The position numbers were made by a program, and so were the translations under genes. The notes beneath the pieces are model-generated. The model made no database searches. It saw only the letters and a program-made list of their open reading frames with translations, and had not been told where the DNA came from. Shown piece after piece: positions 1 to 11,935 of a stretch of DNA of 64,000 nucleotides. The stretch is from Ancistrus triradiatus (taxonomy: Eukaryota > Chordata > Actinopteri > Siluriformes > Loricariidae). The stretch lies in NCBI GenBank assembly GCA_025084515.1, contig JAJAGP010001514.1, positions 120,343 through 184,342 of the forward strand, read 5' to 3'. Numbering within the stretch: position 1 is the first letter of the stretch; each line of letters opens with the position of its first letter.

Positions 1-467
1 TCTGAGTTGTTTGCGCAGCACTCCGACACATGGAATGTGTAATAAATGAGTTCGGCGAAGCACAGCTTGAGGAAGAAAGAGGTTGATTTAAGGAAAGAAC
101 ATATTTCTCCTCCAAAGCAGGCACTGACTGATATCGCTTATTCAGACTTTGCTGAGTTTAGCACTATAGACTTCCCACACACTCATTCTCCTCGTGGTGG
201 GACAATCCGCACTCAAGATGTTCCCAACGCATGCTATCATTTCTAGGCTTCGTTCTTCGCTTAGTAAAGGAGGTTTTCTTTAAGACAAAGCATCACGAGC
301 TAGCATTAACAACCCTCGCTTGGCAATCTGTTCTAGGGTTGCCAGTGGTTTGAATATATTGCGTAGGCAGGTTTCTAGGGTTGCGTTTGGGAAGTGGGTG
401 GTTGCTGCTGTTGCTTTACTTATTTGAATGTGTATTTTATGTCACATATTTTTAGTCCGGCTCATCG

Positions 468-655
468 GATTGCAGAGCTGGGAGTCTGCGCCCTGAATTA
501 CAGCCACTCAGAACAGAGTTGACTCCAGAGCGACAGAGTCAATTTCGAGTATAGAAATATTCATTTAGCAAATGTTAGGGAGCAACAGTGGGAGATTGGC
601 CTAGGTGGGTTTTGAACCCTGGACTTTCACTACTCCTTCACAGGCGAAGAATCAT
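468..655 (-). repeat. degraded tRNA-derived SINE copy
   Basis: Weak similarity to the family at 58493: ctccagagcgacagagtcaa, then ttcatttagcaaatg, caacagtgggagattgg and gtgggttttgaaccctggac, in the order of a minus-strand copy. Confidence 0.4.
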
Positions 656-750
656 TTAAAATTGCTGCGGTTGATGCGTTGTCCATTCTTTTCAAATAAA
701 AATTGTAAACAATGCAGGACGTGGGTGGTCCAATGCTATGAATTAATATG

Positions 751-1165
751 CAGTATTGTGCAAAAGTCTTAGGCCATCATTAGATTTGTTTAGCTATGGA
801 ATATATTGTTGCAACATAATACTCTTTTCCACTGATCTTCACTCCAATCTTGGTGAGATTTAGCATACATTAGCCTTCTCACCCAGTTCCTCTTCTGAAA
901 AAAGTGGTTTCTTGGCTGCTACCCTTCCAAAAAGACCAATCCTAATCAAGCGTCTTGGACTGTATAAGGGTCAACCTGATGAAGCTGCCCAAGTGTAAGG
1001 AGAGGTCACACTAAATACTTACCCATGTAGCCTATAGAAGCTGTTTTTTATTGTTTTGTTTTTTTCAGTGCTTTAAATCCTGCATACAACTGTCCTGTAT
1101 TTTCTGGTTGTATTCTAATAAGGAGAATGATAAATAATTATAGTTATATATCATCATTAATTGGT
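751..1165 (-). mobile_element. Tc1/mariner deletion derivative, CAGTACTGTGCAAAAG family
   Basis: Begins with a variant of the terminal inverted repeat (cagtattgtgcaaaagtctt) and contains, in reverse, the transposase remnant found in all copies (complement of the DQWK...WSDESK region and of gggtagcagccaagaaa). The right end is decayed. Confidence 0.7.
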
Positions 1166-1289
1166 CTCTAATACACCTCTAGTCAGCCAGATTTGCTATA
1201 CCCATTGTAATATGTACAGTACTGTTCTTAGGCCATCATTAGATTAGATGTACCATTGATTTGTCATTTGTAGTTCTATTTCTGGGCTG

Positions 1290-1795
1290 TTAATCTGTAT
1301 TTTAATTCCACAGAATTTTAATTCTAGGGTTAGGTGGTAAAATTGCTGTGCATTAACAATTAAATAATCAAGCTCTTCATTTTCTTGAGTATATACTGCG
1401 TTTCAGGGTCTCAACAAAAGTGCGCGGTAGCCGTTTAGCACCTGTTGCGTTTAATTCCAGGGTTGCCAGGTTCCACGAGAGAATCCTGCATCGACGTATG
1501 TGTAAAATAAGCCCGAAATTTACATTTACAGCATTTAGCAGACACCCTTATCCAGAGCGACTTACAATTGATACAATCTTACAATCCAGGCAATTGTGGG
1601 TTAAAGGCCTTGCTCAAGGACCCAACAGTGGCAGCTTGGCAAAGGTGGGATTTGAACCCTGGACCTTCTGGTCCAGAGTCCAGTACCTTAACCACTAGGC
1701 TACCACAGTCCATAATCATTAAGTCCGAAATAAGCTAAATCTTTAAGAATAAGCAGACCTGGCAACTGCTTTTTATTTAGCAGTGGCAGCACTGA
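1290..1795 (+). mobile_element. MITE-like repeat (family of 28880/31420/57160), split by a SINE
   Basis: Shares gagtatatactgcgtttcag, ttaattccagggttgccagg, and after the SINE aagcagacctggcaac with the copies at 28880 and 31420. The SINE at 1520-1720 interrupts it. Confidence 0.6.
1520..1720 (-). mobile_element. tRNA-derived SINE, full length
   Basis: Minus-strand copy with tail side tttacatttacagcatttag, B box (ggatttgaacc, reverse of GGTTCAAATCC) and head side aggctaccacagtcc. It is flanked by an 11-bp imperfect target-site duplication, aagcccgaaat at 1509-1519 and aagtccgaaat at 1721-1731. Confidence 0.85.
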
Positions 1796-2442
1796 TTATA
1801 ATGGTACTATGGATATATAAAACTAAGTAATGGGACCAAGAAGAAGGGTGATGGAGTAGCAGAAGGGGTAGCCACTGTGCACTATGGTAAAACAATGGTA
1901 TATCTAATCTAATGATGGCCCAAGGACAGTACTGTACATGTTACAGTTGATGTAGCAACTCCAGATGTCTAAAGATGCATTGGAGATTCAAGACCAATTA
2001 CTGAAGTGTAAGTGCATGTGGTTAAAATCTTATCTGGATACAAGATGCACGAAAGGACAGAGTGTGCACAGGGTCATAGACAATGCCCGGGGTCTGAGGA
2101 CTTGAATTCACTTGTCATTTTTTCAGGAATAGGTCATATCAGAGCTTGTTCCTCGCAGAAGATTCTTTTCATTTTGGAAAATCAACATGTCCTTTGACAA
2201 GGAGTGCATACGACTGTGAATATTTGAATTAACTTCAGACAAAATGGATTAAGCCAGCCTTTTAAAACCGTGCTTCTCACCCAGTCATGTGTTTTAATGC
2301 TGATGTCTGATAAGTGCTGCTGGATGATTCAGAATTGGATTCACTGAATCACTGCTAGGCTGAGGAGCAAATCCGACGCTAAAAAGCATAGCCAGGTTTG
2401 TAATCCATCAAGGAAACTAGTAAAAGGTCGCCTACGGTGCCA

Positions 2443-3210
2443 GATTGGTTGATCCAATATTACACATTAGTGAGTGGCAAAAGTATTTGAACCTCTAGGA
2501 TTAGCAGTTCGTTTGAAGGTGGAATTAGAGTCAGGTGTTGACAATCAGGTGCGAGTGGGCACCCTGTTTTATTTAAAGAACAGGGATCTATCAGTCTGTT
2601 CTTCACAAGATGTTTGTGGAAGTGTATCATGATACGAACAAAGGAGATTTCTGAGGACCTCAGAAAAAGAGTTGTTGATGCTCATCAGGCTTTAAAAGGT
2701 TACAGAACCATCTCTAAAGAGTCCACCACTCCACAGAAGAATTTGGTTAAAGAAGAATAAAGTTCATGTTTTGAATGGCCAAGTCAAAGTCCTGACCTTA
2801 ATCCAATGGAAATGTTGTGGAAGGACTGAAGCGAGCAGCTAATGTGAGGAAACCCACCAACATCCCAGAGCTGAAGCTGTTCTGTACGGAGGAATGGGCT
2901 AAAATTCCTCCAAGCCGGTGTGCAGGACTGATCAACAGTTACAGGAAACGTTTAGCTGCAGTTATTGCTGCACAGGGGGGTCACACCAGATACTGAAAGC
3001 AAAGGGTCACATACTTTTGCCACTGACTTATATGTAATATTGGATCATTTTCCTTAATAAATAAATGACCAAGTATAATATGTGTGTCTCATTTGTTTAA
3101 CTGGGTTCTCTTTATCTACTTTTAGGACTTGTGTAAAAATCTGATGCTTTAGGTCATATTTATGCAGAAATATAGAAAATTCTAAAGGGTTCACCTTCAA
3201 GCACCACTGT
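2443..3210 (+). mobile_element. internally deleted Tc1-like transposon
   Basis: Inverted ends gatccaatattacacattag...gtggcaaaagtatttgaacc and catacttttgccactgactt...atgtaatattggatc. Inside is a transposase start (ATG at 2629, MIRTKEISEDLRKRVVDAHQ), joined by a deletion to the C-terminal part, where EWPSQSPDLNPMEML-type sequence and the tail TAVIAAQGGHTRY are visible in other frames. Confidence 0.85.
2629..2760 (+). pseudogene. Tc1-like transposase, N-terminal stub
   Basis: A 43-codon reading starting MIRTKEISEDLRKRVV and ending NLVKEE before TAA. It is the N-terminal helix-turn-helix region of a Tc1 transposase fused by the internal deletion to sequence just before the EWPSQSPDLNP motif. The catalytic DDE core is missing, so it cannot be an active enzyme. 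Confidence 0.8.
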
Positions 3211-3394
3211 ATGCAATGAAATTAGGATTGCTGCTATTTGGAATTTTGTAATATCTCAATGTTTTGCGATATAATTGTATTGTGAGGTGTATCGTATCAT
3301 CACGTCCTTACCAACACCAATCCCTATGTGTGAGCGTGTATTACGATGACAAAAGCATGCTTTGGTGCATTTCATTAAATGTAGTGAGTGTACA

Positions 3395-3715
3395 AATGAA
3401 AAAAGGGAACTTTGGGCTTGTTTCCGTAGACCTGGTTGATTGTTTCTCTCGCGGGATCTGGCAACCCTGGAATTAAATGCAGTGAAATAGCTGCCAAATA
3501 CTTTTGTGAAGACTCTGACAGGCAGTATGTGCTCGAGGAAATCAGGACTTTGATTACTTCATTACTAAAGTTTCTAACTTGTGTCACATATTTCTGTGAG
3601 ATTATTGGCTGGTTGCAAAGTAGAGATCCGACTATGTAAACCTTTTATCTGAAGTATATGTAAACTTGTTGATCGGATTACTGACAAAATCTGATTTTCT
3701 ACAGTTCTTGCATGA
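3395..3715 (-). mobile_element. MITE-like repeat, GTTTACATG family
   Basis: Shares cacatatttctgtgagatta, ggctggttgcaaagta and atccgactatgtaaac with the copy at 57160-57690 and, on the other strand, with 31420-31945. Confidence 0.6.
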
Positions 3716-4547
3716 TTACTAGTGTGATGATGGTCAGTGTGTTGCTGTCCATTGCCATGCAGAAAATGTATATAGGATGGAGTTTTCCTCAAGCACTCTC
3801 AGAGTATATATGGAGGACGTATGGGTAGGGGGAACCACAGAGGAACGAGAAATACAAAAAGTGGAAAGGATGTTGCTGAAACTCTTGCCTTTTATTAAAT
3901 CTGGTCTGGTCTTTAAGTGACAGTGCTGGCTTTGCTTGTGGAGAGAGCTTTTAGATTAACGCCTCGCAGATGGTTGAATTGGATTCTGCTTGTTCAGCCA
4001 ATGGACATTTTATGAACTTTGTGCCTGTCAGTCTAAAACATGGCGCTGTAACAGTTATTTACTGGCTTGAGTAAATTGTTTACTTCGGAAGCCTTCGCCT
4101 CTGGGCACCTGTGATTAGAGGTGTTCGGTTTGGCCCATATAGAACTCCCTGTTTTGTTGCCGTTTGTGATTTGAGCCACTCAGTGGGTGTTTGCAGCATC
4201 CTGAAGGCCCTTATTTGGGAGGGTTATTTGGAGATTGACTAGACACAAAGTAACGGATCGGCTTTTCTGTTTGGCAGCGTCCTCTTAATCTCTCTCTCTC
4301 TCCCTCTCTGGTAACTCTGTCCCTGTCTCTTTTCTTTTTGCTCTCCATATTTATCTTCACTCGCATCTCACCGTCTCTATCACCAGTTTGATTTATGACC
4401 ATATTTAATTCGAACAATGGTTCAGCATTTTTTGTGAGGCGCAGAGAAAAGCATCGGCTAAACGTCAGCAGATCTGCCTGAGCTGCTGAAAAAGCTACAT
4501 GGTAAATGTGAATTTGGCAGCAGCTGGTAGCTATCAGGCATCTACAA

Positions 4548-4640
4548 TCAGTGACCACTTTATTAGGTTCACCTACCACATAGTTGATTTTGTAGGAACA
4601 CAGTTAATGACTGGGCACATCTGATACTAGATATAATCTT
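4548..4640 (+). repeat. fragment of a CACTTTATTAGGT repeat
   Basis: tgaccactttattaggttca at the left matches the start of the longer copy at 11042. Confidence 0.4.
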
Positions 4641-4734
4641 GTCTTCTGTAATGGAGAGGAACCACCATAGAACTAGTGCTGGATGATTTTCATGATTAGT
4701 TTGCTTACTTTGAATTTACATTTTTACACTGTTC

Positions 4735-5533
4735 AAAAAGTTATCTTTGATAATTCCTTCCAGGCTTGTCGAGAACCGAAAACAATGAGTACTGAGCAAT
4801 TTTTCCCATAAGTAATAATGTCAATGGAATGAATAAGTTACAGACCCCCAGAAAATCCCCACTGTAGCAGAGATTATATGCATTATTGGAGTTGTATTGT
4901 ACAGGTGCTGTCTGATTTATGATGGAGATATGTTCAACAAATCCATCATAAGTTAAATGTCATGAACCGATGAGTCTATATTGTATAATAGCAGAGTCGA
5001 TCTTATTGTATAAACACTTACATTAACCTACAGTTGGCCAAACTCATTAACACAAAGCTTTATTTTATAATAAAGCGTTGAAAATCTCATGTAATTCAGT
5101 GAGTCATGGATTGAAAGTGAAAAGTAAAGGCAAAACACTTACTCTATTGATGACCTCGGGTGCTAGCATAGCTGCTAAGCTAACTGCTGCTTGTGTTCTA
5201 GAGCATTCAGTTTCTGTTTTGCTTTCGGTTGGCTCTCATAACTAAGCTTTTTAGGACCCATGGAAAATTCAGTGCTGTAGATGTTAAAATAAAGGAAAAC
5301 ATGATCAACACAGCAGAGATCTGCACTGAGAAAGAGCTATTGTGAATCTGAATCAGTGTACTGAATCATGACTCGTGAATCGAATTTCAGCTGGAACGAG
5401 TCACGCGGTTCGACTCATACAAGTTTAAGCAAGTGCACCGAGTACCGAGCAAGCGACAATTTTTCTAGTCAAAATGCATCGAGAACCGAATTCGGCGAGT
5501 TCTGAGGTGGTCGAGAACCGAGGTGCCGCTGTA
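4735..5533 (-). mobile_element. ~0.8-kb repeat with GGTACCTCGG-type ends
   Basis: Minus-oriented copy ending gagaaccgaggtgccgctgt. Its interior (cattaacacaaagctttatt; aaatccatcataagttaaat; gctagcatagctgctaagct) is shared with 29641-30122 and 33577-34259. No coding capacity is seen. It is probably a non-autonomous DNA transposon with TA target sites. Confidence 0.65.
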
Positions 5534-7130
5534 CATAAAAGACCCTCAAGCTAAATGTAAAGGCTGATAGTTGCAGAGTTATTTGGTCATTCAGTGGCTC
5601 ATAGTCCTAACAATCGATAGATTATCTGACTATCAAAATATTCGTTTGTTGCAGCCCTAGTGTGTTGGTTGTTAAATATGTGTCAGTCTGGGAAATACTG
5701 ACAATTTCCGATTTGTGCTTGAAACATTTACCTCTGAAACATTTACATTATCTAGAGCGACGTCCAAAATGTCCAGAGTTGAAGGTGCGATGATACCAGT
5801 AATAACTGCACATACAGTCAGGCTCAAAGGAGAGCACTAGTGAAAATATGTTTTGAACTTTGCAAAGAGCAATTCAAACTGCAGGAGGGTAATGACCCAA
5901 AACTCACAAGCGTTGCAACAACTACTTGAAGACGGCAAAGTTTCCTGATTGCTGACCCTTTTTCAGTTACTGATGGCTCCATTTAGACCAATGCCTTTTT
6001 TCTCGCTTGACATTTTCAGCCATGTGCAGCTTCGTTCAAACCAAACGGCAGTCAGACTGAAGCCAGGCACAAAGTTCAAGAGAGAATTGCAGCTCTGCAG
6101 CGCAGTTAGTTTGATTTAGGGGCTGTGTCTGGCTGGCTTTGCTGAACTTCTCAGAGCATAGTTGAGAGGCGTTGTGGGAAATGTGGTAACATGTTAATGA
6201 GACCAAAACAGATAAGATGGTGAAACCAAGAAATTTCATTTGTTTGACATGAAATAAATCTTGGTTTGTAATGGATGTAATTGAATTATTACAATTAATA
6301 ATGGCTTGTTTAGTTTTTTCTACCCGACCAACACCTCATTTAAAGAAAGCATACAAATCCCAGAATGCTTTTGCTAGTATTATAGCTGTATTGCAAGACA
6401 GATTTGTTGGTCTTGCTTGTGATTCTCTCTCAACGTGACCTTCCTTTGCAGCAAGACTGCTGTTGAATGTCATTGCTAACAATCAGTCGAAGACTCTTGT
6501 TACTGTGTGGTGAATTTTAATTTACTCTAGATGAAATTCTGGAAATACCAAAGACTTAAAGGTCTCCTATCTTTGATTAAACAGAAATAACTTTGCATAA
6601 CCAGCAAAACTTAATGAAAGACAGGCCACTAGTAGAGAGGATCGTTTGATCCACCGACAAACTTCCCAAAAAAAAGCTTCCACAGTTTTGTTGTCCACCA
6701 TCCAGACAAGTGTCACCCTTCACTACCCACCCCTGTTTCTGACTAGACCATTTCCAGGTGCTCAGCAGGAGGAAATTTGTTGCCACCATGCTCATTACGT
6801 GTCCAATGCAGTGGTATCATCAATGTGAAACCTGGACTGCTATGGACTGGAGCCGTATCATCTTTATAGTTGAATCCAGGTTCTGTTTGGGATCCGACGA
6901 TGGTCGGGTTCGAGTATGGAGGCCTCGTGGTGATCGCTTCAATCATGCCTATCCTGTGGAGCGTCCACTGCCCCAAATGCTGGTGTGATGATCTGGGAGC
7001 CATCGCTTATGATAGTTGGTCACCCCCAGGAGTGATAAAAGGGACACTAACAGTTCGCTGATATGTGCAAGACATCATGCAGCCACATATTGCCTCCCAT
7101 AGCTTTCAGTTGGAATTTTTCAGCAGGATA

Positions 7131-7154
7131 ATGCTCGCCCACATGCTCGCCCAC
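7131..7154 (+). repeat. 12-bp tandem duplication at SINE insertion point
   Basis: atgctcgcccac occurs twice without a spacer, immediately before the SINE head. It copies transposase sequence (ARPH codons). Confidence 0.8.
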
Positions 7155-7322
7155 ATGGTGGCCTAGCGGTTAAGGACTCTAAAGCAGAAGGTCCAGGGTT
7201 CAAATCCCACCTCTACCAAGCTGCCACTGTTGGGTCCTTCAGCAAGTCCCTTAACCCACAAATGCTTGGATTGTAAGACTGTATAAGTTGTAAGTGTCTC
7301 TGCATAAGGACATCTGTTAAAA
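7155..7322 (+). mobile_element. tRNA-derived SINE, diverged copy
   Basis: Head tggtggcctagcggttaagg, B box ggttcaaatcc, central ccactgttgggtccttcagc and tail ataaggacatctgttaa. It is more diverged than the copy that follows it. Confidence 0.8.
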
Positions 7323-7518
7323 GGGACTGTGGTAGTCTAGTGGTTAACATTCTGGACTTTGGACCAGAAGGCCCAGGGTTCAAATCCCACCTCTGCCAGG
7401 CTGCCACTGTTGGGTCCTTGAGCAAGACCCTTAACCCACAATTGCTTGGATTGTAAGACTGTATCAAATGTAAGTCGCTCTGGATAAGGGCGTCTGCTAA
7501 ATGCTGTAAATGTAAATG
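7323..7518 (+). mobile_element. tRNA-derived SINE, full length, tandem to the previous copy
   Basis: gggactgtggtagtctagtg head, GGTTCAAATCC B box, and tail cgtctgctaaatgctgtaaa. It starts directly where the previous copy ends. Confidence 0.88.
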
Positions 7519-9692
7519 CAGCAAGGGTTTCCCTGGAATGTTTCCACCTGATTGCAACACTTCCTTGGCCTGCTGGGTTGCCAGATGTATTGCCAATTGA
7601 GCATTTATGAGACCAGCTGGGACACCAGCTTCAGCAACCTACAGGTGTGCATGATCTAAAGGCCCAGCTGCAACATCTCTGTGCCACAGGATACCATACG
7701 GAACCTGTATGCCTTCAATGTAACTGTATTCCTTCTTGTATCCAGCCTAGAAGCCACCCAACATGGTGCTAGAGCCTCCATTCAATTATACAGTTTTTTT
7801 CCAATGAACTTATCCTTTTGTTCTAATATTGTAATCAATTACATATATCATCATTACATCCACACATATAAAATATCATTTGATTCCAACAACTCATTCT
7901 TGGTGAGTTATTGTTTGTCATTTTGGCCTTCTTAGCTAGGTAATCTCTTACTTCTCGACATTGACTTCAAACCTTGCAAGATATTCATGAATTCAGTTAG
8001 TATAACTCTATAAAAGTTAATGAAAAGTAAAATTTTCCCCACCATCAGTCTGCTAAAAAAAATCGGTGCATACATACAGGTTGTACTTGGTAAGCTGATA
8101 GTCCTGTTTAGCTATAGGCTATTATTGTTGGGACAGGCAGAAGCTGATTACTCACAACAAACACCCATAACTCACACAGAGTGGCCTTCTGGGACCAGTG
8201 AGCCTCCACGCACTACTTTATATCTCCTTATTTCTCGGACATGACACTTATTAAAGTACCAACAAAGTTTTATTAAATCGGATCCTCTGTGACCCATTTG
8301 TTCAGGACTAAAGGGTGAGTTAAAGAAGTGCTGTGTCGCTGTGAAAAACCTAAAGAAATACAAAGGCAAACTAGAGCTTCCTGTGCTAATTTCCGCTCAT
8401 GTTTTTGTTTTTTTAAGTTGATGATTTGAAAAAGACATGGCAAAATCTCCACTATGATTTAAAGCTTTTTTTAGTCCATGTTTTATAGTCCATGGAGCAT
8501 AAAGGTGGATAGTAGGACAGGTAGTCAGTAGTGCCCTGTCACGGCCAGACTTGCACATCCCTCATGCAGATGACAGGGCAGAGCAGCTCAGGGCACATGG
8601 AGAAAAGAAAGAAAGAATTTAAGAGAAGAGACGGATAGTAAACAAGAAGACCTGCACAGAGTTTAAACTTCAAAACAGACTTGAGTCAGACTCGCATGCC
8701 AGAGACTGAAAGCTAGACTAGCACTTGCATACTGCAGATTCAAAACTCTTCTCAAGACTCGCATGCTAGAGACCCGAGGCTTGTGAATATCTCTGTCCAA
8801 ACCATTAGTCACCCAAACAACGTCAGTAGAACAGATGCATTATTTCTCAACACTTGTGATGCTGTTGACACATGATACAGTAATAACCATACTGAAAGCT
8901 AGTCTATGACGTCAGTAACGCTAAAGGTCACTGTGGGTGAATAAAATCTTCTGGGAACACAGGATGTAAAAAGCTGTCATTTTCCTCTCTGAATGGCATA
9001 TTGATTGAAAATCATGTTTTTTCCCCCAGAAGGCTGTTAGAGGAGAAGCGGTGATCAAGTCCGTATTAATGGCTGGGGTTTTGGATGCAGTGGTAAGGTC
9101 TTTAAGTATTTATGGGTCATAGATGAGAGGTTACTTGTTTGGCATCCAAAGGTTCTTGATCGATCATTTTTGTCCTTTGTGGGGGACATGAGTTCACAAA
9201 GAATATTTCAATATCCATTTAATCTTCAGAGCTAAATGCCGACGCGCCATCTAGAGGACATCCTGGCCTTTACACGGATATATCATTTGTGGGGGGGTGT
9301 CATCTGCAACCAGAGATCTGCTTTTTCAAAATGGCTGCAATCTCAGCAAACGCGTTTTTTCTAAAGCCTATCATTTACATGTTTTACGTAGAAAACAGTT
9401 TTAGCTCATTTTCTAAGCGGTTTTTTACTGATTTGCACTTATGTTTAACCACTTAAAAGTGTACTTTTATTAATGTCCTCTCTAGTGGACATTGGGACGT
9501 TTTTGATCTGATGAAGAACGGAAACAAAAAATACATAAAGAAAATTACTATACCATGTCCTGTAGACCCTTATAAAGGACATTTGTTAAAAAATAAACAG
9601 AAATTGTTTCTGAAAAACAAAAAAGCCTTGTGACATGTTTTATTAATCTCATGGACTGAAATGATTAATCTTTAGTTTTCCTTGGTTTCAAA

Positions 9693-9694
<2 letters not shown>

Positions 9695-9774
<80 letters not shown>

Positions 9775-9789
9775 ATATATATATATATA
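9695..9789 (+). repeat. (CT)n microsatellite followed by (AT)n
   Basis: About 78 bp of almost pure CT, then AT dinucleotides. The open minus-strand frame rich in Glu-Arg across it is an artefact of the repeat. Confidence 0.95.
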
Positions 9790-9814
9790 AAAGAGGGAAT
9801 GTTTTTGTGTTTTT

Positions 9815-10042
9815 CATTTAATTTCTTATCCGCTTGATCTTGGACAGAGTCGGTGCCTAGTCGGGCACATATACTCACTCGGGGCACTTTATAGACACCA
9901 CTTAACCTAACACGCATGTTTTTGGACAGTAGGAGGAAACCGGAGTACCGGGAGGAAGACTCCATACAGACCACTCCAACTGGGATTGAACCCAGGACCT
10001 TCTCGCTGTAAGACGACAGTGCTAGCCACCAAGACACCCACT
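9815..10042 (-). mobile_element. DANA/Mermaid-like SINE
   Basis: Read on the minus strand: a tRNA-like head with ggttcaatccca-type B box (aaggtcctgggttcaatccc), then ggagtcttcctcccggtact and ccaaaaacatgcgtgttagg. These are landmarks of the DANA/Mermaid (V-SINE) group. Confidence 0.75.
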
Positions 10043-10114
10043 TTTGTGTTTAATTAGCTTGATCTCTCTTCCAAATACATTTATTATTTATTAAGAAATG
10101 TATGTATAATTAAG

Positions 10115-10375
10115 AAAAAAAATCACCACTCACTGACTTACCATATTTGCTTAATCCAAGTCATGGTCTTAGGGCAGTACAGAGGGCGCAAGGCTTGAAC
10201 CTTCCCTAGACAGGGTTCTAGTCCATCACGGGATGCACCACACGAGACTCTGACTGACTAATGCATGTATTTTGAATGTGGAAAGAAACTGGAGTACCTG
10301 GATAAAGGAGAACATACAAACTCCACTGATGCAGTGACCCTGAAGCTGTTCCTCTCTGGAGCTACTAGGTGACAT
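10115..10375 (-). mobile_element. older DANA-like SINE relic
   Basis: Contains ccctagacagggttctagtc, aatgtggaaagaaactggag and aacatacaaactccac, in the order expected for a reversed DANA-type SINE. Confidence 0.55.
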
Positions 10376-10465
10376 CACAAACCAGGTTTTATCCTCATAA
10401 CTGTCGAGCTGCTACTAATGGGCTCTAGACTCTTTAAGTGTCTACAAAATGAGTGAATGTGAACA

Positions 10466-10890
10466 GACGTTTGAAATGTACCCAGATTTATGGTCCGATG
10501 AGCCAAAAATTAAGCTCTTGCCCAACAACCAATTGGATAATAGGCTGTATGAAGTAGCAGGAGATTTGAACTGAAAATCCTTGCTACCTCTGCCAAGAAG
10601 CTACAGCTGGGCCATGATAGGCTTTCCCAGCAAGACAATGATCCACCCAAATATGGTTCAATGGGCACAGATTCAAGTTTTTCACATGGCCATCCCACTG
10701 CCCTGACCTAGACCCAATGGAACCGTGGGATGAGCTGACAAAGAGAATCTAGGACCCAGGAGGATCTGGACAGATTCTGAGCTGAGGATCGTCTCTGATC
10801 GAATCGAGCTTCCTTGGAGAACACTCAGTGCTGTTCTTCTGGCAAAGAGCTGTTACACAATGTACTAAGTGATGGGCCATTTACTGTGAA
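10466..10890 (+). pseudogene. Tc1/mariner transposase relic
   Basis: Translation fragments include LWSDEPK (first catalytic Asp region) at about 10492, SQQDNDPPKYG at about 10628 and PDLDPMEPWDELTKRI at about 10706. Motif order and spacing fit a Tc1 DDE core. The frame is broken and no terminal repeats were identified. Confidence 0.75.
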
Positions 10891-11041
10891 CCCGAGGCTT
10901 GCACTTGGCTGCCTTTGGAGTAACTTTGTGCTTGTTTAGCCAGCGTGGTAGGTGGGGTGTGTTTGTGTGCCAGCCTGTAATGCAGTCTCTTGGAAGTTGC
11001 ATTTGATCCCTGTTAAAAATCACCGTACCCAATATCCTTTA

Positions 11042-11400
11042 TACACTCACCAATCACTTTATTAGGTACACCTCCTTGTTTATAAGTTCCATTTACCATA
11101 TAGATGGACATTGTAGTTCTGCAATTACAGATAGTAGTCCATCTGTTTCTCTACATACTTTGTTCGTCCCCATTACTCTGTACTCAAATGGTCAGCATCC
11201 CCACAGGACCAGCACAGATCCAGGTACTATTTGGGTGGTGGATCATTCTCAGCACTGCACTGACACTGATGGTGTGGTGGTGGTGTTAGCATGTGTTGTG
11301 CTGGTATGACTGGATCAGGCAGCAGTGCTGCTGGAGATGTAAAACACCTCAGTGCCACTGTCCAGCCACCAGCATCCTGTGAGAACTGATGAAGGATTAG
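11042..11400 (+). repeat. CACTTTATTAGGTACACC dispersed repeat
   Basis: Starts tcactttattaggtacacct and includes gggtggtggatcattctcag and cagcagtgctgctggag. It is a fish interspersed repeat that I know by sight, probably a non-autonomous DNA transposon. It encodes nothing. Confidence 0.6.
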
Positions 11401-11935
11401 AGGATGAAAAACCTAACTTAGTGTAGCAAAAGGTGTTCTTCCATATTGAGTTTTTGTTTTTGCCTTTTAAATGTGTTTGTTCTTACTGGATTTCCCCATC
11501 ACGCATGAAACGTGCTTTGAATATAAATGTTCTGACATGCCAGGCTGCCCTGTTCTATTAAAACACCATAAGCTCAAGTCCCAGAGCGGGGTATAAATAG
11601 AGAACTGATTCGGTCTGCACTACTGATAATACTGTATTGGAGCATGTACAGTGTGTAGGATGTCCTGAAGGTGTCTTAGTGCTTTTGACTCCATATATGG
11701 ATGTGTGCTGACAATTAAACTGGAGTAACATCATGGATTTTCTTGAAATTCAGCTGGGGCAAAATGGAACAATGGGCCAGTCATGTCATGTGAGGTAGAT
11801 GGATCTAAATCTATAAGGAGTGGTCGATTTTCATGGGGAGAAGAGGATTAATGGTTCAAACCAATTAAGAAGTGGGCTTGGGTACATTGGGTACATAGGG
11901 TACATACAGGTACCCTAAAATGTTTTATTATAGTT

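Larger units (their letters stand above)
1216..1936. mobile_element. Tc1-family terminal repeats enclosing nested insertions
   Basis: A cagtactgttcttaggcca end at 1217 faces gatggcccaaggacagtact ending near 1934. Both ends abut GTA/TAC. The interior holds a GTTTACATG-type repeat and, inside that, a SINE. Confidence 0.55.
6630..7790 (+). pseudogene. Tc1/mariner transposase relic, interrupted by two SINEs
   Basis: Conceptual translation shows TAMDWSRIIF, then SRFCLGSDDGRVRVWRPRGD, a degraded FQQDNARPH motif near 7120, and after the SINE pair TLPWPAGLPDVLPIEHLWDQ. These are the DDE-core motifs of a Tc1-type transposase. Stops and frameshifts are frequent and two SINE copies are inserted directly after the ARPH motif, so the relic is dead and old. 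Confidence 0.8.

Noticed and set aside
9672..10037. Open frame rich in Arg-Glu on the minus strand
   Set aside because: Produced by the (CT)n microsatellite plus a reversed SINE.
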